In this document: positions 8,758 through 18,108 of the stretch, piece after piece | How positions within the stretch are numbered: the first letter of the stretch is position 1 | Layout: the number at the start of each line of letters is the position of its first letter | Origin: Novosphingobium sp. | Lineage (GTDB): Bacteria; Pseudomonadota; Alphaproteobacteria; Sphingomonadales; Sphingomonadaceae | Reading direction: 5' to 3' | DNA: 64,000 nucleotides | NCBI GenBank assembly: GCA_017744735.1 | Contig: JAGIAR010000003.1 | Span: 290,452-354,451 of the forward strand | The notes under the pieces: model-generated | The model's database searches: none | What the model was told of the DNA's origin: nothing | Seen by the model: the letters and a program-made list of their open reading frames with translations, nothing else | Made by a program: the position numbers and the translations under genes

Positions 8758-9708
8758 TCAGCGAGCGGCGACCAGCGTCAGCCAGGGCAGGCGCGTAATG
8801 CGCAGGTTTCCGGTGGTGGCCAATGCGTCGAGACCTCCGTCGAGATGGTCGAGATCGAGGATCGCGGTCACCCTGCGGCTACCCAGCTCGCCGCCCATCA
8901 GGACGATCCGACCGGACTGGTAACGATCGACTTCCTTCAATACCCGGTCAAGCCGCTGGCCTTCGAAGATCAGGCGCCCATGGCGCCAAGCCCCATCGTT
9001 CTCCGGCTGGATGCTGCGCTGGACGTGGCCGCCGCTGAACCGACCGCGCTGGCTGGCCGCGAGGCGCGTCGAATTGCCGGCCGTGGCGATCTCGACCAGC
9101 CCCTGGTCGACGTCGACGAGCAAGCCATCGCCGCCGCGGCGTACCGAGAAGGCGGTGCCGATGTCGCGGATCGTGGCATCGCCCGCTTCGACCACGAATG
9201 GCCGTCGGACGTCGGGTGCTACCGCCACCCAGAGTTGCCCCTGGACGAGCTCCACCCTCCGCTCATTGTCGCTGAAGGCGAGATCGATCGCACTGTCGGT
9301 GTCGAGCATGACCTGCGTGCCGTCAGGGAGCGTGAAGGCCTCGGTCTTGCCAACCGGGCTGGCGCGATCGGCGGTCATCCACGCAAGCGAAGGCGTCGCG
9401 AGAAACAGCGCCAGCGCGCCGAACGCCGTCGCGAACCCACCCGCGACCTGCCAGCGGCGTGCCCGTTCGCGTCGCAGGGGAATAGGAGCAGGTATCGCAA
9501 TCTCAGGCGCCAGCTCGGCCGTGCGCTTCCAAACGGTCCGCGCTTCCGAAAAGGCCTGCTCATTGGCCGGATCGCTTGCCAGCCATGCTCGGAGCGCCGC
9601 GACCTCGCCGTTGGTCGCCTCGCCCGATGCCAGACGCAAGTACCAAGCCCGCGCCGCTTCGCCGCGCTCGCTCTCCTCGCCCGGGGGCGTCCATGCCATA
9701 CGCGCCAT
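8758..9708 (-). CDS. FecR-type anti-sigma factor 1
   Basis: Protein of 316 aa with the FecR layout: a cytoplasmic N-terminus (EAARAWYLRLASGE, sigma-binding), one membrane segment (about 95-115), a periplasmic FecR domain with LPDGTQVMLDTDSAIDL and a C-terminal STN-like subdomain (FEGQRLDRVLKEVDRYQ). It should hold sigma1 inactive until receptor 1 signals. The ATG at 9708 follows the sigma1 stop by 14 bp; a longer frame up to 10239 would run across the sigma gene and is not real. This is the only one of the five pairs in which sigma and FecR genes do not overlap. Confidence 0.88.
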   Translation of the reverse strand: MARMAWTPPGEESERGEAARAWYLRLASGEATNGEVAALRAWLASDPANEQAFSEARTVWKRTAELAPEIAIPAPIPLRRERARRWQVAGGFATAFGALALFLATPSLAWMTADRASPVGKTEAFTLPDGTQVMLDTDSAIDLAFSDNERRVELVQGQLWVAVAPDVRRPFVVEAGDATIRDIGTAFSVRRGGDGLLVDVDQGLVEIATAGNSTRLAASQRGRFSGGHVQRSIQPENDGAWRHGRLIFEGQRLDRVLKEVDRYQSGRIVLMGGELGSRRVTAILDLDHLDGGLDALATTGNLRITRLPWLTLVAAR

Positions 9709-9722
9709 TGCTTGGCCTCGTT

Positions 9723-10313
9723 TCAGTCCTGCTCGCGTATATGACACCGACCGGAAGAAACTCCCAACCCCGATCCGCCTGCATCGTCGGCTACTGCCAT
9801 GGCGACGGCAAGCCGGGCGAAGGCACGGCGCATCGATTTCTCGACCGCCGTCGTGGATATACCAAGGTGACGAGCGATCTGGGTCTGGGTCATGCCCTCG
9901 AAGCGGTGCATGCGAAAAACCTGACCGCAAACCGGCGGGAACTCGGCGACTGCTGCCTCGATCTGTCTGACTTCGTCGCGAGCCAGCGCATGGCGCTCGG
10001 GCGTAAGCAAATCCGCATCTCCGTCGAGCAGGTCGGCGTAGGATTCGTACCGAGCGCGACGATGTTCGGAGCGCAGAGCATTGCGCGCGAGGTTGAACGC
10101 GACATGCGTGAGAAAGGCCGGCGGATCCTGCACCTGCCCGCGCAACTGCGCGAACTTGACGAAGGCCTCCTGCAACACGTCCTCTGGCGACGGCAGCCGT
10201 ACGAAGCGACGCGACAAAAGCCGCATTAGCCGCGGCCATTGCTCCTCGAAGATCGCGTCCAGGGCCAGCTGATCCGCCCGCGTTCCACCTCGTTCGTCGA
10301 TCGGTTGCGCCAT
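9723..10313 (-). CDS. ECF sigma factor 1 (FecI-like)
   Basis: Extracytoplasmic-function sigma factor of 196 aa with regions 2 (RRFVRLPSPEDVLQEAFVKF, core-binding and -10 recognition) and 4 (MTQTQIARHLGISTTAVEKSM, a -35-binding helix-turn-helix), and no region 3. It heads the sigma1-fecR1-receptor1 run and is the predicted activator of receptor 1. Start ATG at 10313 with AAGGGA upstream. The C-terminus carries about 20 extra residues beyond region 4. Confidence 0.88.
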   Translation of the reverse strand: MAQPIDERGGTRADQLALDAIFEEQWPRLMRLLSRRFVRLPSPEDVLQEAFVKFAQLRGQVQDPPAFLTHVAFNLARNALRSEHRRARYESYADLLDGDADLLTPERHALARDEVRQIEAAVAEFPPVCGQVFRMHRFEGMTQTQIARHLGISTTAVEKSMRRAFARLAVAMAVADDAGGSGLGVSSGRCHIREQD

Positions 10314-10507
10314 GGCGTTCCCTTGCTCAGTCTCAGCAGTAACGAGCGGGGGAAGGATTCATTTCAAGGGCCAGGGCGAGATCTTCGGATGCGTTCGACC
10401 GGGCCGAGCCTCTACCTCGCACAGGAATATATCGCCTTGCATGTCAGAAACAGACTGCCAGTGAACCCGGAACCACCGGGGCAAAGAGGCCACGGGTTTT
10501 CCTATCG

Positions 10508-10538
10508 TTTGGGGGGACCTAAAGCGGTTCCCCCCAAA
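10508..10538 (-). terminator. Hairpin after TonB receptor 2
   Basis: TTTGGGGGGA at 10508-10517 pairs with TCCCCCCAAA at 10529-10538, extended by a CC/GG pair past a one-base bulge. It lies about 20 bp beyond the stop of receptor 2 on the minus strand. No T-run follows, so it could end transcription or protect the mRNA end. Confidence 0.4.
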
Positions 10539-10555
10539 GCGGGCGTCGGTCGAGC

Positions 10556-13384
10556 TTACCACTTAGCACGTACGGTAGCGGTGACACTTCGCGGCGACCC
10601 GTACCAATTGCCACTCGTGGGCGTCGAGCCGACGGTCTGGTAATATGTCTTGTCGAAAATGTTATCCAGATTGATCGCCAACGACCAAACGTCCGAAATC
10701 CTGTAGTCCACCCGGCCGGACAAGACCGCGTAGGCCGGCACCGTGAAATCGAAGTTCACGTAATCGGGAGGAGAATAGGACGCGCAGGACTGCGAGCCGC
10801 TCACCGGGTCAGGCGTGCCGATCAAATTGACGCAGACCGATCCGGAATCGTAAGCCGAAGACTGCCCTTGTACACCTGCGGAAAGAACAAGTCCGTCAAG
10901 GAAGCCGCGATAACCCGCAGCACCGAAGTCGTAGCTAGTCCAGATTTTATAGAGATGCTTCGGCTGGATCGAGACCAGGGGAAGACCGTCGCGGGATCCG
11001 AACGAGCTACCAACGCGCTTGGTATCGTCGTAATCGTAACTCGCCGAAATCTGCCAGCCGGGCTTCACCTCGCCGCTGAGCTCCAAGTCGATGCCCTGAC
11101 TCTTGTAGCTCTGATTGGGGTCGGTCACGAAACAACAGTACAATCCACCGCCGAGATTGCCGTAGTTAGGGAAACGTGTCCCGTCACTGGCAACAAACTC
11201 GCCGGTCGAACCATCGTAAGTGCCGTCGGTCGTCCCGAACCCCTTCTGGATAATCCGGAAGAAGGCCAGAGAAAGGTTGATGCGAGTATTGTGCGGGACC
11301 CACTTGGCCCCAGCCTCCCAATTCGAGCCAGTGATCGGATCAATCGGTTGAAGATCCGATTTCAGCGAATTTCCCTGGCTCTGATAGATGGTCGTGTAGC
11401 CCGCGTAAGCAGTAAGCGAGCTGGTCACGTCGAACGATATGTTGATCGGCGGAGGCCAGCTTATGTTGTCGTCCTTGAAGGCGGACGCGCTCGTCGAATA
11501 AACATCGCCGATCTGCTTTCCATAGCAGCTCGGCGAATATCCTGGATCTGCATCGGGAATGCTGTCGCACAGATAATCGACGGTGTATTTGTATTGGTAC
11601 CGGCTCCATCGCACCCCGGTCGTCAAATGCAGCCTGTCGAAAGCGGTCAGCCGCAAGTTGATATATGCGCCGTACTGCACGGTGCCGTACGCGGGATAGC
11701 GGGAATTCGCTAGACTGGCGGGTGGTTCGGAATAGATCGGGTTGGTCGGATCGAACGAAAACACATCGATAGGCGGGCTCGCGCCATACGGCGACCCGGA
11801 ATAATAGATTGGGCCGCCTGGATAGGGTTGATAGGGATCGGGTATCGGCGAATCGTACCCTACCGCTCCGTCCGAATTGGAACTCACCCGATTGGCGCCG
11901 ATCGTGATTTCCTGGCGTTGCCCGAACAGATTGACCGAGCCGCTCAACGTCGCTTCGGCCGAAAGCTGGTTGCTCGCGGTGGCCGTATAATTGCCGTAGA
12001 GGACTGGACCAAGGCCGTTAGTCGGATTGACCGGCTGCAGGCTGTAGCCGGCCTTCTGTGTGCTCCGTTGACGATTGCGATCGAGATTGAGCTTGAATTT
12101 CCAGTCGTCGCCTATCTGCTGTTCGATCGCTCCAAAAATGTCAGTGGTGTCGAAGTTCCACCGGTTCCAGTCGAAGCACAAGCAAGTGGAACGAGGCAGT
12201 CGCAGATCGCCGCCGTCCAGATAGCGCGGTAAGCCATATAGCCATGGAACGCTGTTTTGGCGGGTATAGTTGACGCCGGCGGTAACCAGAGTCGTCGGCG
12301 TCGCATCGAGTTCAACGATACCGTAGACCAGCGTCTTGTCGTCCTTGGCCGTGTCATAGAAATAGCGATTGTCCTGCCAGGTCATGACCAGACGGCCGCG
12401 CAGCTTTCCGTCGAGGGCAAGCGGGGCTGTGGCGTCAGCAACCAGGCGATAGTCCTGCCAACTGCCCACCTGCGCCTCAAGCGTGTACTGGGAATGGTCG
12501 AGGGGCTTCTTCCGCACCAGATTTACCGTACCGGACGGATCGCCATAGCCATCGAACAGTCCGTCCGCGCCGCGCAGCAATTCCACGTGATCGTAAATCG
12601 ACATGTCGATTTGCGGGAAGAAGCCGTAATTCGTGGTGAGAGGGGCGCCGCCGTCCACCTGGATGTTCGTGATGGCAAACCCACGGGAATAGAAGGTGCT
12701 TTCGAGACTCGAGCTGCCCTGTACGAGCGTGATCCCCGGCAACTTCGCCATCGCGGTGGTTAAATCCGTGACGTTCTGCTCCGCCAGCCGCTCACTCGTC
12801 AAAACCGAGATCGACTGCGGCACATCCTTGAGCGCCTGTGGGACCTTGCTGCCGATCGTCACCGCTCCGCTGGTAAAGCTGCCGGTCCCCTCGGTCGCCG
12901 TAATATCGCGCGAACCGTTGACCCCGTTTACCCCCGCGGCCTGCCCTGCGCCGCCGAAATAGGGGCTGCCGGCAAGTCCCTCGACGCTAACCACTCCGGT
13001 GACGACCTCCCCCTCGTTTCCCCCCACGCTCGCCTTGACCAGCGTGATCACACCCGGGCGCGCGTAGCGGTAGACGAAGCCGCTGCCGGCGGTTGCCTGG
13101 GCCAGCGCCTGGTCGGCCGTCATCCGGCCTTTTATCGCAGGCGCAGTGACGCCCGAGGCGCCGCCGTCTTCGGGAAAGAAAACCTGCAACCCGGCAGTGG
13201 AAGCGATGTTGGTGAGCGTACGCGAAAGCGACTGCGCGGGAATGTCGAAAGCGTAGGTCTTCGTCACAGGATTGGCGGCGCTGGTTCGCGCAAGCGCCGG
13301 TTGGGCAAGCCCTCCCATTCCCGCCAGGGCGGTAAATGCCATCAGCAGTGCCTTTGCACGCGTATGGCCTGCGATCTTCGTCAT
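10556..13384 (-). CDS. TonB-dependent siderophore-type receptor 2 with STN domain
   Basis: Receptor of 942 aa: signal peptide to about ALA-R (33), STN domain (about 40-115, YAFDIPAQSLSRTLTNIAS), the Gly-rich linker shared by all five receptors, plug (DVPQSISVLTSERLAEQ) and barrel ending RAKW. Conserved loop cysteines are CLCF and YCCFV. The ATG at 13384 has an AGGGGG site about 8 bases upstream. It lies 82 bp after fecR2 in the same direction and is the expected target of sigma2/FecR2. Plug and barrel entry are nearly the same as in receptors 3-5 while STN domains differ, which suggests duplication followed by divergence of the signalling part. Confidence 0.9.
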   Translation of the reverse strand: MTKIAGHTRAKALLMAFTALAGMGGLAQPALARTSAANPVTKTYAFDIPAQSLSRTLTNIASTAGLQVFFPEDGGASGVTAPAIKGRMTADQALAQATAGSGFVYRYARPGVITLVKASVGGNEGEVVTGVVSVEGLAGSPYFGGAGQAAGVNGVNGSRDITATEGTGSFTSGAVTIGSKVPQALKDVPQSISVLTSERLAEQNVTDLTTAMAKLPGITLVQGSSSLESTFYSRGFAITNIQVDGGAPLTTNYGFFPQIDMSIYDHVELLRGADGLFDGYGDPSGTVNLVRKKPLDHSQYTLEAQVGSWQDYRLVADATAPLALDGKLRGRLVMTWQDNRYFYDTAKDDKTLVYGIVELDATPTTLVTAGVNYTRQNSVPWLYGLPRYLDGGDLRLPRSTCLCFDWNRWNFDTTDIFGAIEQQIGDDWKFKLNLDRNRQRSTQKAGYSLQPVNPTNGLGPVLYGNYTATASNQLSAEATLSGSVNLFGQRQEITIGANRVSSNSDGAVGYDSPIPDPYQPYPGGPIYYSGSPYGASPPIDVFSFDPTNPIYSEPPASLANSRYPAYGTVQYGAYINLRLTAFDRLHLTTGVRWSRYQYKYTVDYLCDSIPDADPGYSPSCYGKQIGDVYSTSASAFKDDNISWPPPINISFDVTSSLTAYAGYTTIYQSQGNSLKSDLQPIDPITGSNWEAGAKWVPHNTRINLSLAFFRIIQKGFGTTDGTYDGSTGEFVASDGTRFPNYGNLGGGLYCCFVTDPNQSYKSQGIDLELSGEVKPGWQISASYDYDDTKRVGSSFGSRDGLPLVSIQPKHLYKIWTSYDFGAAGYRGFLDGLVLSAGVQGQSSAYDSGSVCVNLIGTPDPVSGSQSCASYSPPDYVNFDFTVPAYAVLSGRVDYRISDVWSLAINLDNIFDKTYYQTVGSTPTSGNWYGSPRSVTATVRAKW

Positions 13385-13466
13385 ATGTCTTACCCCCTGT
13401 CGGTCCCGAGCCTCGGTGCTCGGTCATCCTCGACGGACGGCTGCGGCAAACTACGTATCTTCCGCC

Positions 13467-14438
13467 TCAATAAAACAGCACGATGCCGCCGGGCAGGTGG
13501 GTGGCCTCGATCCCCAGGCGCTCCTCGATCGTGCGGATCGCCTCGGCGGTGTCGCCGGTCTTGAACAGGCCGCTGACATTGCGCTGACGCAGACTGGCGG
13601 AGAGAATCCAGATCTTGCCGCTACGATAGCGGTTGAGTTCCGTCACCACATCGCCGAGCGGCGCGTCGAGGAACACCATTTGCCCTTGCCGCCACGCGCC
13701 GGCGGTGAACAGGTCACCGTTGGCCTGCCGCTGGAGACGATGGCCTGTGAGGAAAGCCTGATCGCCTGCGCCGAGTGTCAGTGCCGGCCCGGCATCGCCT
13801 CCGGTGGCTCCGGAAAAACGTACATGGCCTTCCTCAACCGTCACCGTGACGCGATCCGCATCGCGGCGTACGTAAAAATGCGTACCAGTCACCCGCACAT
13901 GGCCTTCGCCGGCATCGACAAGGAACGGGCGGGGATCGCCCTTGCGTACCGCGAAATAGCCCTCCCCCCGAACAAGCGTGACGCGTCGCTCGCTGCCGGT
14001 ATAGGCAAGATCGATGCGACTATCGGTATTGAGCGTCACGGAGGAACCGTCGGCCAAGCGGTAGCGCGCACTCTTACCGGTAGCCGTCACCGCTCCGGCC
14101 CCGAGATCGGCCAGCCAGGGCGCCACAGTGAACGCGCAGAACCACAGGGCAGCGGCCGCTGCCGCGATCTGCAGGACCGGGATCGCGCGTCGAAAGCGCA
14201 CAGGCCGCAGCGGCACCACCGGTGCGCCGCTCTCGGGCGCGAGCAGCATCGCGGCGTCGCCGAGCGCCGCCACCTCGGCGGCTGCGAATTCATGGGCCGG
14301 CTTGAGCGCCAACCAGGCCTCATAGGCCGCACGGAGCGCGCCGTCGGGATCGTCGCGCAGGCGCAATTGCCAGTGTGCGGCGCGGCGCAGCATCGCCGGG
14401 CTCGGCTCGAATTCGCTGTCGTCCCATCGGATTTTCAT
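13467..14438 (-). CDS. FecR-type anti-sigma factor 2
   Basis: Protein of 323 aa: N-terminal sigma-binding part (LRRAAHWQLRLRDDPDG), a membrane helix (about 95-115, AAAAAALWFCAFTVAPW), the FecR domain (LADGSSVTLNTDSRIDLAY, VRVTGTHFYVRR) and a C-terminal STN-like part ending PGGIVLFY. The ATG at 14438 overlaps the sigma2 stop in an ATGA, as in modules 3-5, so this start is preferred over the ATG six bases upstream. It regulates sigma2 and should contact the STN domain of receptor 2. Confidence 0.87.
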   Translation of the reverse strand: MKIRWDDSEFEPSPAMLRRAAHWQLRLRDDPDGALRAAYEAWLALKPAHEFAAAEVAALGDAAMLLAPESGAPVVPLRPVRFRRAIPVLQIAAAAAALWFCAFTVAPWLADLGAGAVTATGKSARYRLADGSSVTLNTDSRIDLAYTGSERRVTLVRGEGYFAVRKGDPRPFLVDAGEGHVRVTGTHFYVRRDADRVTVTVEEGHVRFSGATGGDAGPALTLGAGDQAFLTGHRLQRQANGDLFTAGAWRQGQMVFLDAPLGDVVTELNRYRSGKIWILSASLRQRNVSGLFKTGDTAEAIRTIEERLGIEATHLPGGIVLFY

Positions 14439-15070
14439 GGCCATAGGTTTGCCTCCGCCATCCCCGCTCGCAAGGCCGCAACCGCCTTGGCATATTGTGT
14501 TTCGACCGTGCGATGGGAAAGGCCCAGCTGCGCCGCCGCCTGGCGAGCTGTCAGCCCCTCGATACCGCACAGGACGAAGGCCTGCCGGCGCCCTACAGGC
14601 AATCGTTCGACCAGCGCCCGTAAATGGGTAAGCGCGGTGCGGGCCTGCAGCACGCGCTCCATGTCGGGCGCATCGTCCGAAGCCCGTTCCACATCGATGC
14701 CGCGATGCAGCCATTCGGCGCGGAAGCTGGTTTTGCGTAGGTGATCGAGCGCGAGATTCACCGCGATCCGCTGGAGATAGGCGGCGGGGCGGGCGGGCGC
14801 AGGCATGTCGTCCAGCCGAGCGACCCTGAGCCATACTTCATGCAGCAGCTCGCGCGCAGTCTCGGCACAGCCGGTGCGGCGGAGCAGGAATCGGAAGATC
14901 TGCTCGCGCTCTGCAAGATAGGCAGCGGTCAGAGCGGAAGGCGACTCTTCCGTCGGCCCTGACCGGACCCGCCGCTCGCCGTCGCGCCTATGCAGCGGAA
15001 TGATCCGCGCACCGGGGCCTCCCGGCTGCGGGTCGCCCTGCGTTTCTTCAGTTTCCTTGCTTTGCGTCAT
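14435..15070 (-). CDS. ECF sigma factor 2 (FecI-like)
   Basis: ECF sigma factor of 211 aa. The first 50 residues are a charged, low-complexity leader, then region 2 (FLLRRTGCAETARELLHEVWLR, AVNLALDHLRK) and region 4 (LTARQAAAQLGLSHRTVETQY). It ends in ANLWP, a C-terminal LWP shared with sigma3 and sigma4. It overlaps fecR2 by 4 bp and heads the sigma2-fecR2-receptor2 run. Confidence 0.87.
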   Translation of the reverse strand: MTQSKETEETQGDPQPGGPGARIIPLHRRDGERRVRSGPTEESPSALTAAYLAEREQIFRFLLRRTGCAETARELLHEVWLRVARLDDMPAPARPAAYLQRIAVNLALDHLRKTSFRAEWLHRGIDVERASDDAPDMERVLQARTALTHLRALVERLPVGRRQAFVLCGIEGLTARQAAAQLGLSHRTVETQYAKAVAALRAGMAEANLWP

Positions 15071-15161
15071 CGGCCCTTGGCACCCGTTGCGACAGGTCTA
15101 GCGGGGCTTCGACGGATGGCGGACGAAAACTACTTATCGCCCAGCGAACTTTTTTCAGGAC

Positions 15162-15198
15162 GCAAGGAAGGACGCCGCAAAGGGGCATCCTTCCTTGC
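15162..15198. repeat. 11-bp inverted repeat between sigma2 and receptor 3
   Basis: GCAAGGAAGGA at 15162-15172 is matched by its exact reverse complement at 15188-15198, with a 15-base loop. It lies just beyond the receptor 3 stop and upstream of sigma2, so it could act as a terminator for receptor 3 or as a regulatory site. A T6 tract precedes it on the plus strand, which is the wrong place for a minus-strand terminator. Confidence 0.4.
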
Positions 15199-15221
15199 TT
15201 TGTTGCCGGGTCAACGGATGC

Positions 15222-18026
15222 TTACCACTTGGCGCGGAGCATGGCGGTGAAACTGCGGGGTGCGCCATACCAGTTGCCGCCCGTCACACCTCCGGTGGTC
15301 TGGTAATAGGTTTTGTCGAGGATATTCTCGAGATTGACCGCCAGCGACCATATGTCGGAAAGTCGATAGTCGATGCGAGCGGAGAACACCGCATAGGCCG
15401 GCACCGTGAAGCGGTAATCCTGGAATCCGTCGGTGTCGTCATTCGGATCGTCGAGACAGGCCTGAGCGCCGGTCAGGGAGTTCGGTACCGAGGCCGGATC
15501 GAGCGTTACGCAGGTGGATCCTTCGTTATAGCCCGAGGACTGGCCGTTTACGCCGCCAGACAGGGTCAGCCCGCCGAGCGCGCCCGCATAACCGGCAGCG
15601 CCGAAATCGTAGCTCGTCCACAGTTTGTAGAGATGTCTGGGCGCGATCGAGACGATAGGCAGGCCCTGCGAAGAACCGAAGGTGCTCCCCTTGTAGACAT
15701 TCTCGTTATAGACATAGCTCGCCGAGACCTGCCAGCCAGGCAGAAGTTCACCGGTCGCCTCCAGATCGATACCCTTGCTTTCGTAGGTCTGGTTGGGATC
15801 GGCCGCGAAGCAGCAATAGATCCCGCTTCCGGGAGGCGTCTCGACATAGGAACTCGACGAATTCGGATCGGGCGTCGCAATACCGTTCTTCCGGATGCGA
15901 TAGGCGGCAAGCGACAGGTTCAGCTTGCCGCCAAGCGGTGCCCATTTGGCGCCGGCTTCCCAGTTGGACCCGGTGATCGGAGCGAGCGGTTTGAGGTTTG
16001 CGTCGAGATAGTTGGCCTGGCTCAGGTAGATATCGGTATAGCCGGCATAAACAGTCAACGCCTTTGTCACGTCGAAGCTGAGATTGACCGGTGGCGGCCA
16101 GCTGATGTCGTCGTCGCTATAGGGGTAGCTGCCCGAAGAACGGACATCGCCGATCGCCTTGCCGGCGCAGGAACCGGTCACGGTTGTGCATAGGGACTCA
16201 TCGACGTATTTGCTTTCATAGCGGCTCCAGCGCAGACCGGTGATGAGATGGAGCCGGTCGAAGGCGGTGAGCCGCAAATTGACATAGGCACCCGACTGGA
16301 CCTGGCCGTTTACGAGGTAGCGGGTGGTCGGCAGCGGATTGCGCGGCTCGCTGTAGAGTGGATCATCGGGATTGAAGTTCAGGACGTCGAATGGGGGATA
16401 CACCAGAGGGATGCTCCCGGCCGGGCAGCCGGTTCTCGACCCGCAATAGACCGGCCCGCCCGGATACGGCTGATATGGAGCAGACGACGTGCCCCCGATG
16501 AGACCGGCGTAGCTGACTTGCCCCCCGCCATCGCTGGCGACCCGGTTGGCGCCGGCCGTTACCTCTTGCCGCTGGCCGAAGAGCATGAAAGCGCCACTAA
16601 GCGTAGCCTCGGCGGAAAACTGATCGCTGGCTAGATCGTTGTAGATGCCCTGCAATTGCGGCCCCAAACCATTGGTCGGGTTGACCGCGCCGTAGCTGTA
16701 TCCCAGCTTTCGGCTGCTGGTCTGGCGATCCTGGGTAAGATTGAGCTTGAACGTCCAGTCCGAGCCGATCTTCTGCTCGACCGCTCCGAATATCTCCCGC
16801 GTGCCGAAATCCCAACGGTTCCACGGAAACATGAGCGAGGTTGAGCGAGGCAGCTTCAGATCGTCACCGTTGAGATAACGCGGCAGTCCGCCGGACCAGG
16901 GGACGCTGTCCTGCCTTGTATAATTGACCCCGGCACTGACGAGCGTCGTGGGCGTCGCGTCGAACTCGGCGATGCCGTAGATCAGCGTCTTGTTGTCCTT
17001 GGCCGTGTCGTAGAAATAGTGATTGTCCTGATAGGTCATCACCAGTCGCCCGCGCAGCTTGCCGTCCAGTGCGAGCGGCGAGGTGGCATCGGCGACGATG
17101 CGATAGTTCTGCCAACTGCCAGCCTGCGCCTCGACTGAGAATTGCTCATGATCGAGCGGCTTCTTGCGTACGAGATTCACCGTGCCGGAGGGATCGCCAT
17201 AGCCGTTGAACAGCCCTGCCGCACCGCGCAGCAGTTCGACATGGTCGTAAATCGACATGTCGATCTGCGGGTAAAAGCCAAATTGCGTCGTCAGCGGCGC
17301 GCCGCCATCAACCTGTATGCTGGTAATCGTGAAACCGCGCGAATAGAAATTTGTCTCAAGGCTGGTGGTCCCTTGAACCAGCGTGATCCCCGGCAGCTGC
17401 TTCATCGCAGTGGTGAAATCCGTAACATTCTGCTGTTCCAGCCGCTCGCTGGTCAGCACCGAGATCGACTGCGGCACATCCTTAAGGGCTTGCGCCACCT
17501 TGCTGCCGATCGTCAGCGCGCCGCTGGTGAAGCTGCCGGTCCCCTCGGTGGCGGTAATATCTCGCGAACCGTTGACCCCATTCACCCCTGCGGCCTGTCC
17601 AGCCCGGCCAAAGTATGCCGAGCCGTCCTTCACGCCCTCAACGCTGACCACCCCGGTCACCACTTCCCCGTCGCCGTTTCCCTCCGGCGCCTTTTCGAGC
17701 GTAATCACGTTGGGCCGGGTGTAGTGATAGGTATAGCCGCTGCCCGCCAACGCGCGCGCTAATGCGGCGTCGGCATTCATGCGGCCCTTAACGGGCGCGG
17801 CCTGAGCAGTGTTCTGCCCCTGAGCAGGATAGAGCACTTCCAGGCCGGCCTTCTCCGCAATCTGCGAAACGGTCCGCGGAAGGCTCTGGCTCGGGATGTT
17901 GAAGTCGTAGTCGGCTGAGCGTTCCTGTGCACTTGCAGGCACCGCGTAAAGCGCCGCAGCGAGGCTGGAAACCGCGGATACCGAGAACATAAGCGCGCGC
18001 ATGCGCGCCAGCGAACCACTGCGCAT
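15222..18026 (-). CDS. TonB-dependent siderophore-type receptor 3 with STN domain
   Basis: Receptor of 934 aa: signal peptide ending ASA-Q (about 35), STN domain (YDFNIPSQSLPRTVSQIAE), shared linker (here FGRAGQAAGVNGVNG), plug (DVPQSISVLTSERLEQQNVTDF), barrel, C-terminal RAKW. It keeps the Cys-Cys loop (YCCFAAD) but has RSTSLMF where receptors 1, 2 and 4 have a C-x-C. The ATG at 18026 has GGGGGT just upstream; a longer frame reaching 18125 would overlap fecR3 and lacks a signal-peptide start. It lies about 80 bp after fecR3, its likely regulator. Confidence 0.9.
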   Translation of the reverse strand: MRSGSLARMRALMFSVSAVSSLAAALYAVPASAQERSADYDFNIPSQSLPRTVSQIAEKAGLEVLYPAQGQNTAQAAPVKGRMNADAALARALAGSGYTYHYTRPNVITLEKAPEGNGDGEVVTGVVSVEGVKDGSAYFGRAGQAAGVNGVNGSRDITATEGTGSFTSGALTIGSKVAQALKDVPQSISVLTSERLEQQNVTDFTTAMKQLPGITLVQGTTSLETNFYSRGFTITSIQVDGGAPLTTQFGFYPQIDMSIYDHVELLRGAAGLFNGYGDPSGTVNLVRKKPLDHEQFSVEAQAGSWQNYRIVADATSPLALDGKLRGRLVMTYQDNHYFYDTAKDNKTLIYGIAEFDATPTTLVSAGVNYTRQDSVPWSGGLPRYLNGDDLKLPRSTSLMFPWNRWDFGTREIFGAVEQKIGSDWTFKLNLTQDRQTSSRKLGYSYGAVNPTNGLGPQLQGIYNDLASDQFSAEATLSGAFMLFGQRQEVTAGANRVASDGGGQVSYAGLIGGTSSAPYQPYPGGPVYCGSRTGCPAGSIPLVYPPFDVLNFNPDDPLYSEPRNPLPTTRYLVNGQVQSGAYVNLRLTAFDRLHLITGLRWSRYESKYVDESLCTTVTGSCAGKAIGDVRSSGSYPYSDDDISWPPPVNLSFDVTKALTVYAGYTDIYLSQANYLDANLKPLAPITGSNWEAGAKWAPLGGKLNLSLAAYRIRKNGIATPDPNSSSSYVETPPGSGIYCCFAADPNQTYESKGIDLEATGELLPGWQVSASYVYNENVYKGSTFGSSQGLPIVSIAPRHLYKLWTSYDFGAAGYAGALGGLTLSGGVNGQSSGYNEGSTCVTLDPASVPNSLTGAQACLDDPNDDTDGFQDYRFTVPAYAVFSARIDYRLSDIWSLAVNLENILDKTYYQTTGGVTGGNWYGAPRSFTAMLRAKW

Positions 18027-18108
18027 TAAAGACCCCCATAACTGAAGATGATCGAATTTTTGTCTTCGATTCCCAGACGCATGAAGGTGAGAAATCCCTC
18101 GCGGTTGT

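Noticed and set aside
8758..10239. FecR gene as a single 493-codon protein
   Set aside because: The first 177 codons run antiphase through the sigma factor gene; the FecR family start fits the ATG at 9708.
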